Of a stretch of DNA of 64,000 nucleotides, positions 60,901-64,000 are shown piece by piece; position 1 is the stretch's first letter; each line of letters opens with the position of its first letter. The notes below the pieces were generated by a model. That model saw only the letters and a program-made list of their open reading frames with translations. It did not search any database and was not told the origin of the DNA. This stretch comes from an uncultured Roseburia sp. (GTDB lineage Bacteria; Bacillota; Clostridia; Lachnospirales; Lachnospiraceae): positions 1-64,000 of the forward strand of contig CANRSX010000023.1 of NCBI GenBank assembly GCA_947642555.1. Direction: 5' to 3'. A program made the position numbers and the translations under genes.

Positions 60901-62244
60901 AGAGCAGGCCTCGTTTAACTGCACGCTGTCCACGGTCTGATTTTTGATGCGGATGCATTTCATATCCTGTCCGCCGATGTCTAAGATGCAGTCCACCTCA
61001 GGATTAAAGAAAGCGGCGGCATAATAGTGCGCGACCGTCTCCACCTCGCCGTCGTCCAGAAGCAGCGCGGCCTTAAGCAGCGCCTCCCCGTAACCGGTGG
61101 AACAGGAATGCACGATATGCGCGGTGTCGGGCAGGAGCGAATAGATCTCCTGTAAGGAACGGATCGCGGTGGCAAGGGGGCTGCCGTTGTTGTTGCTGTA
61201 GAAGGAATAGAGCAGGGAACCGTCCTCGCCAACCAGTGCGACTTTTGTCGTTGTGGAGCCGGCGTCAATGCCGAGATAACAGTCGCCCTGGTAGGAAGCA
61301 AGCGGGGCGGATGGCACATGATGACCGTCGTGGCGCTCGCGGAAGGCCCTGTAATCCGCCTCGCCGGCAAACAGCGGCTCTAAGCGCGCCACCTCAAACG
61401 CGATCCGGATCCCGGACGCAAGGCGTTCCCGAAGCGCGTCCAGCGTCGTGGTGTGCTTTGCGCTGCTGTTTAAGGCGGAGCCGATCGCGGCAAAAAGATG
61501 CGAATTCTCCGGTGAGATCGCATGCTCGTCATCTAAGTGCAGGGTGCGGATAAACGCGGTTTTCAGCTCGGACAGGAAATGGAGCGGCCCGCCGAGAAAA
61601 GCGACATGACCGCGGATCGGTTTGCCGCAGGCCAGTCCGCTGATCGTCTGATTGACCACCGCCTGGAAAATCGAGGCGGAAAGATCCTCCCTGGTCGCCC
61701 CTTCGTTGATCAGGGGCTGGATGTCCGTTTTGGCAAAGACGCCGCAGCGCGCGGCGATCGGATAGATGGCCTTATAATGCTTCGCATATTCGTTGAGGCC
61801 GGAGGCATCGGTCTGGATGAGGGAAGCCATCTGGTCGATAAAGGAGCCGGTTCCGCCTGCGCAGATGCCGTTCATGCGCTGCTCGACATTGCCGCCCTCA
61901 AAATAGATGATCTTGGCGTCCTCCCCGCCGAGCTCGATCGCGACATCAGCCTGCGGCGCGTAATGCCGCAGCGCCGTGGACACGGAGATGACCTCCTGTA
62001 CAAACGGAACGCCGAGATGGTTGGCGAGCGCGAGCCCTCCGGAACCTGTGATCACCGGGGCCACGGCAAGGTCGCCGAGCGCATCGTGCGCCTTCTGGAT
62101 CAGAGAGGTAAGCGTCTCCTGGATATTGGCATAGTGTCTCTCATAATCGGAAAACAAAAGGACATCCCCGGCGTCAAGGACAGCGATCTTTACCGTAGTC
62201 GAGCCGATGTCGATGCCTAATTTATGTAGTGCTGTATCATTCAT
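57994..62244 (-). CDS. 2-hydroxyacyl-CoA dehydratase activase-related protein (giant, 1416 aa)
   Basis: Two BcrA/BadF-type ASKHA domains (GIDIGSTTVKIAVLD; GIDAGSTTTKVALVGEDGSLL) plus C-terminal dehydratase-like region. Confidence 0.93.
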   Translation of the reverse strand: MNDTALHKLGIDIGSTTVKIAVLDAGDVLLFSDYERHYANIQETLTSLIQKAHDALGDLAVAPVITGSGGLALANHLGVPFVQEVISVSTALRHYAPQADVAIELGGEDAKIIYFEGGNVEQRMNGICAGGTGSFIDQMASLIQTDASGLNEYAKHYKAIYPIAARCGVFAKTDIQPLINEGATREDLSASIFQAVVNQTISGLACGKPIRGHVAFLGGPLHFLSELKTAFIRTLHLDDEHAISPENSHLFAAIGSALNSSAKHTTTLDALRERLASGIRIAFEVARLEPLFAGEADYRAFRERHDGHHVPSAPLASYQGDCYLGIDAGSTTTKVALVGEDGSLLYSFYSNNNGSPLATAIRSLQEIYSLLPDTAHIVHSCSTGYGEALLKAALLLDDGEVETVAHYYAAAFFNPEVDCILDIGGQDMKCIRIKNQTVDSVQLNEACSSGCGSFIETFAKSLNYSVEDFAKEALFAPNPIDLGTRCTVFMNSKVKQAQKEGASVADISSGLAYSVIKNALYKVIKLSDASQLGKHIVVQGGTFYNDAVLRSFEKISGTECVRPDIAGIMGAFGAALIARERHEAGYQTTMLSIGAINALTFDTKLTRCKGCTNHCLLTINRFSGNRQYITGNRCERGLGQEKNKEHIPNLYEYKNKRLFDYPPIPAKEAPRGTVGIPRVLNMYENYPFWAVFFRELGFSVVLSPQSTRKLYELGIDSIPSESECYPAKLAHGHVTWLIHQNVDFIFYPCVPYERDEFPDSNNHYNCPIVTSYAENIKNNVDDITSGKMRFLNPFLSFASEDTISSQLIKTFCGTEFGIPESAVREAVSAGWKELAVVRMEMQHKGMEVLDYLKEHNRRGIVLAGRPYHVDPEINHGIPELINSYGIAVLTEDSVSHLHEVERPLIVMDQWMYHSRLYAAANFVKTRDDLDLIQLNSFGCGLDAVTTDAVSDILTKSGKIYTCLKIDEVNNLGAARIRIRSLLSALRVREKRQEKRDIAPSAYSRTVFTEEMRDTFTILCPQMSPIHFDLLEPAFQSAGYHLVIPEVSGRSSVDVGLKYVNNDACYPSLIVVGQLMSAVLSGDYDMTKTAILISQTGGGCRASNYIGFIRRALENAGYPDVPVISINLSGLEANPGFKLTPALLQHGLYALEFGDIFMRCVYRMRPYEAVPGSANALHEKWKKEVIAFISQKGVLSHRRYKKLCRQIIRDFDRLELLDVKKPRVGIVGEILVKFHPGANNHLVELLEAEGAEAVVPDLTDFLLYCFYNNDFKADNLGMSRRSKRLGHLGIHFFEWLRGAARDEFEKSRHFDAPAHIDTLASYARDIVSEGNQTGEGWFLTGEMLELIHSGTPNIVCAQPFACLPNHVVGKGVIKELRHRHPEANIVAIDYDPGASEVNQLNRIKLMLSTANRNLAQG

Positions 62245-62371
62245 AAGGATACCTCCGTAACATCATATGCAGTGGCCGGACGGATATGCCGGGCTGCATC
62301 TGGGCAGATATGCCGGTGCGGCAAACGATCACCGGGCAAAATCTTAGCAGATTTTTAACGTGTTTCTTCCT

Positions 62372-62396
62372 ATTATAAAGTGTACGTGGTACACGT
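62372..62396 (-). promoter_or_regulatory. TATAAT -10 (minus) with adjacent palindrome GTGTAC-GTG-GTACAC
   Basis: Minus-strand TATAAT at 62372-62377; inverted repeat 62380-62394 immediately upstream. Confidence 0.55.
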
Positions 62397-62560
62397 TTTG
62401 GCAACGTACATTATACGACAGGATTTTGCAAAAAACAATCAGTAAATGACAGGAAAAGTATAAACTTTTTGTGAAGAAGAACGGTGCGGATTGACAAAGA
62501 TTTTAAGGATGGCTATACTTGAAGGAGTAAAAGCTACGATGAAAGCAGAGGTATTTTCCT

Positions 62561-63418
62561 ATGAACTGGCTGAATAAAATGGAGCGAAAGCTCGGGCGCT
62601 ACGCGGTGCCGAATCTGATCCTTTACCTGATCGGCGCCTATATGATCGGGTTTGTCCTTTACCGGATCACGCCAGGCATCCTGGATTATCTGGTGTTAAG
62701 CCCCTATCATATCCTGCACGGACAGGTGTGGAGACTGGTGACGTGGATTCTGATGCCGACGGACAGCAATCTGATCTTCCTTCTGATCATGGCGCTGCTT
62801 TATTACCAGCTGGGGACGGCGCTGGAACGGACCTGGGGAACCTTCCGGTTTAACGTCTATATTTTCAGCGGGATCCTTTTTACCGTGATCGGGGCGTTTC
62901 TGCTGTATGCCATTATGTTTGTGATTTACGGCGGCGTTACGTACGGGATGCTTTCGATTGGATATGGCTTCAGTACAAATTATATCAATATGTCGATCTT
63001 TCTCGCGTTTGCGCTGACATACCCGGAGATGCAGGTCATGCTGATGTTTGTGATTCCGGTGAAAATGAAATGGATGGCTGCGGTTTACGGGATCCTGACC
63101 ATACTCCAGTTTGTGGAGAGCGGCTGGGCGGGGCGGATCTCGATCTTTATGTCGCTGCTGAACTTTATCATTTTCTTTCTGTCGACGCGCGATTTCAGAC
63201 GATATTCGCCGCACGAGATACACCGGAGACAGCAGTTTAAGGCGCAGACGCGCCGCAGCGCAGTTTATCCGGGCGGGGCGCAGCACAAATGCGCGGTCTG
63301 CGGCAGGACGGATCTCGATGATCCGACGCTGGAGTTCCGGTTCTGTTCAAAGTGCGAGGGCAATTACGAATACTGTCAGGATCATCTGTTTACACATCAG
63401 CATAAGAGAAACGCTTAA
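62561..63418 (+). CDS. Rhomboid-like membrane protein with C-terminal Cys-rich (zinc-ribbon-like) tail
   Basis: Rhomboid-type TM layout, C-terminal CAVCGRTD...FCSKCEGNYEYC. Confidence 0.7.
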   Translation: MNWLNKMERKLGRYAVPNLILYLIGAYMIGFVLYRITPGILDYLVLSPYHILHGQVWRLVTWILMPTDSNLIFLLIMALLYYQLGTALERTWGTFRFNVYIFSGILFTVIGAFLLYAIMFVIYGGVTYGMLSIGYGFSTNYINMSIFLAFALTYPEMQVMLMFVIPVKMKWMAAVYGILTILQFVESGWAGRISIFMSLLNFIIFFLSTRDFRRYSPHEIHRRQQFKAQTRRSAVYPGGAQHKCAVCGRTDLDDPTLEFRFCSKCEGNYEYCQDHLFTHQHKRNA

Positions 63419-63420
63419 GA

Positions 63421-63465
63421 AAAGGTCAGAATCTGCCGGGAGAGCGGATTCTGACCTTTTTCAAT
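63421..63465 (+). terminator. Intrinsic terminator
   Basis: aaaaggtcagaatc / gattctgacctttt perfect 14-bp stem. Confidence 0.85.
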
Positions 63466-63518
63466 CGTTCGGTTTCGTCCATTTTGCGATGCAGGTCTGA
63501 ATTTTTGCATAAAAACCC

Positions 63519-63549
63519 TTGACTGTAAAGCCGCTTCATGCCTTATAAA
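63519..63549 (+). promoter_or_regulatory. MerR-type promoter TTGACT-19 bp-TATAAA
   Basis: 19-bp spacer upstream of the MerR gene. Confidence 0.6.
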
Positions 63550-63631
63550 CAGGTCAGAAGCCGCGGATGAAGCCCTGATACGGCGACAGCCGGCACAAAA
63601 CGGGATTCCGCAGGAGAGAAGGAGGAGCAGT

Positions 63632-64000
63632 ATGACAATCAGAGAAGTGGAACAGAGGCTTAACGTGACACGGGCAAACGTCCGGTTCTACGAGAAGGAG
63701 GGACTGATTTTCCCGAAGAGAAATCCGTTAAATGATTACAGGGACTACTCGGAAGAGGATGTTGAAAGTTTAAATAAGATTATATTTTTAAGAGATATCG
63801 GAATCCCGATTGCGGACATCCGTGGCCTGATCCTTGGAAAAACGGGAATCCACGAGATTCTGCGCAGAAGGCAGGCGGCGCTTGAGAAGGAACAGCAGAA
63901 GACGGAAGGGGCGGTGAAGCTGTTGCGGGAGCTGCTCGCACAGCCGGAGTCTTCGTTTGCGGATCTGAAACTGCCGAAGATCCCGGAGGGGGAGGCAGGG
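63632..64000 (+). CDS. MerR family transcriptional regulator, truncated by window end
   Basis: MTIREVEQRLNVTRANVRFYEKEGLIFPKRNPLNDYRDYSEEDVESLNKI; no stop before 64000; not in ORF track. Confidence 0.92.
   Translation, partial: MTIREVEQRLNVTRANVRFYEKEGLIFPKRNPLNDYRDYSEEDVESLNKIIFLRDIGIPIADIRGLILGKTGIHEILRRRQAALEKEQQKTEGAVKLLRELLAQPESSFADLKLPKIPEGEAG

Noticed and set aside
61537-62220. 227-aa plus-strand ORF antisense to the giant activase
   Set aside because: Shadow ORF of the minus-strand ASKHA domain; no RBS or family resemblance.

Overview
Window from a Clostridia (Lachnospiraceae-like) chromosome, with about 45 credible protein-coding genes. No rRNA, tRNA, CRISPR array or intact IS element was recognised. 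Main blocks: (i) 1-5.3 kb, P-loop kinase, two ABC transporter systems and a TetR regulator; (ii) 5.3-16 kb, GH13 glucosidase, GHKL sensor kinase, MBL-fold protein, a frameshifted AAA-ATPase/PD-(D/E)XK gene, ECF sigma with putative anti-sigma, RmuC and a cupin; (iii) 15.7-27.7 kb, a LacI-type regulator and a putative catabolic regulon (PanE-like reductase, two isocitrate lyase/PEP mutase-family proteins, Dpp-type ABC transporter, MATE protein, cyclase-family protein) with matching ATCGAT operator pairs; (iv) 28.7-33.6 kb, a compact minus-strand island of serine recombinase, a small protein sharing the recombinase's C-terminal domain, and two ParB-like proteins, with a divergent XRE regulator; (v) 33.6-57.9 kb, a Gram-positive glycan-utilisation locus with two GH78-like enzymes, one GH43, two LplABC-type transporters, two YesM/YesN two-component systems and an MCP; (vi) a small AbrB/PIN toxin-antitoxin plus TnpW remnant inside that locus; (vii) a giant 2-hydroxyacyl-CoA dehydratase activase-related protein, a rhomboid-like membrane protein and a MerR regulator cut by the window end. 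The strongest leads are the recombinase/ParB island, the 752-bp insert bracketed by perfect 105-bp direct repeats with a type I toxin-antitoxin-like layout, the LacI operator pairs, 21-bp-phased direct repeats at four glycan-locus promoters, and unannotated small-protein families. All family calls are by eye from the translations; no database search was run.
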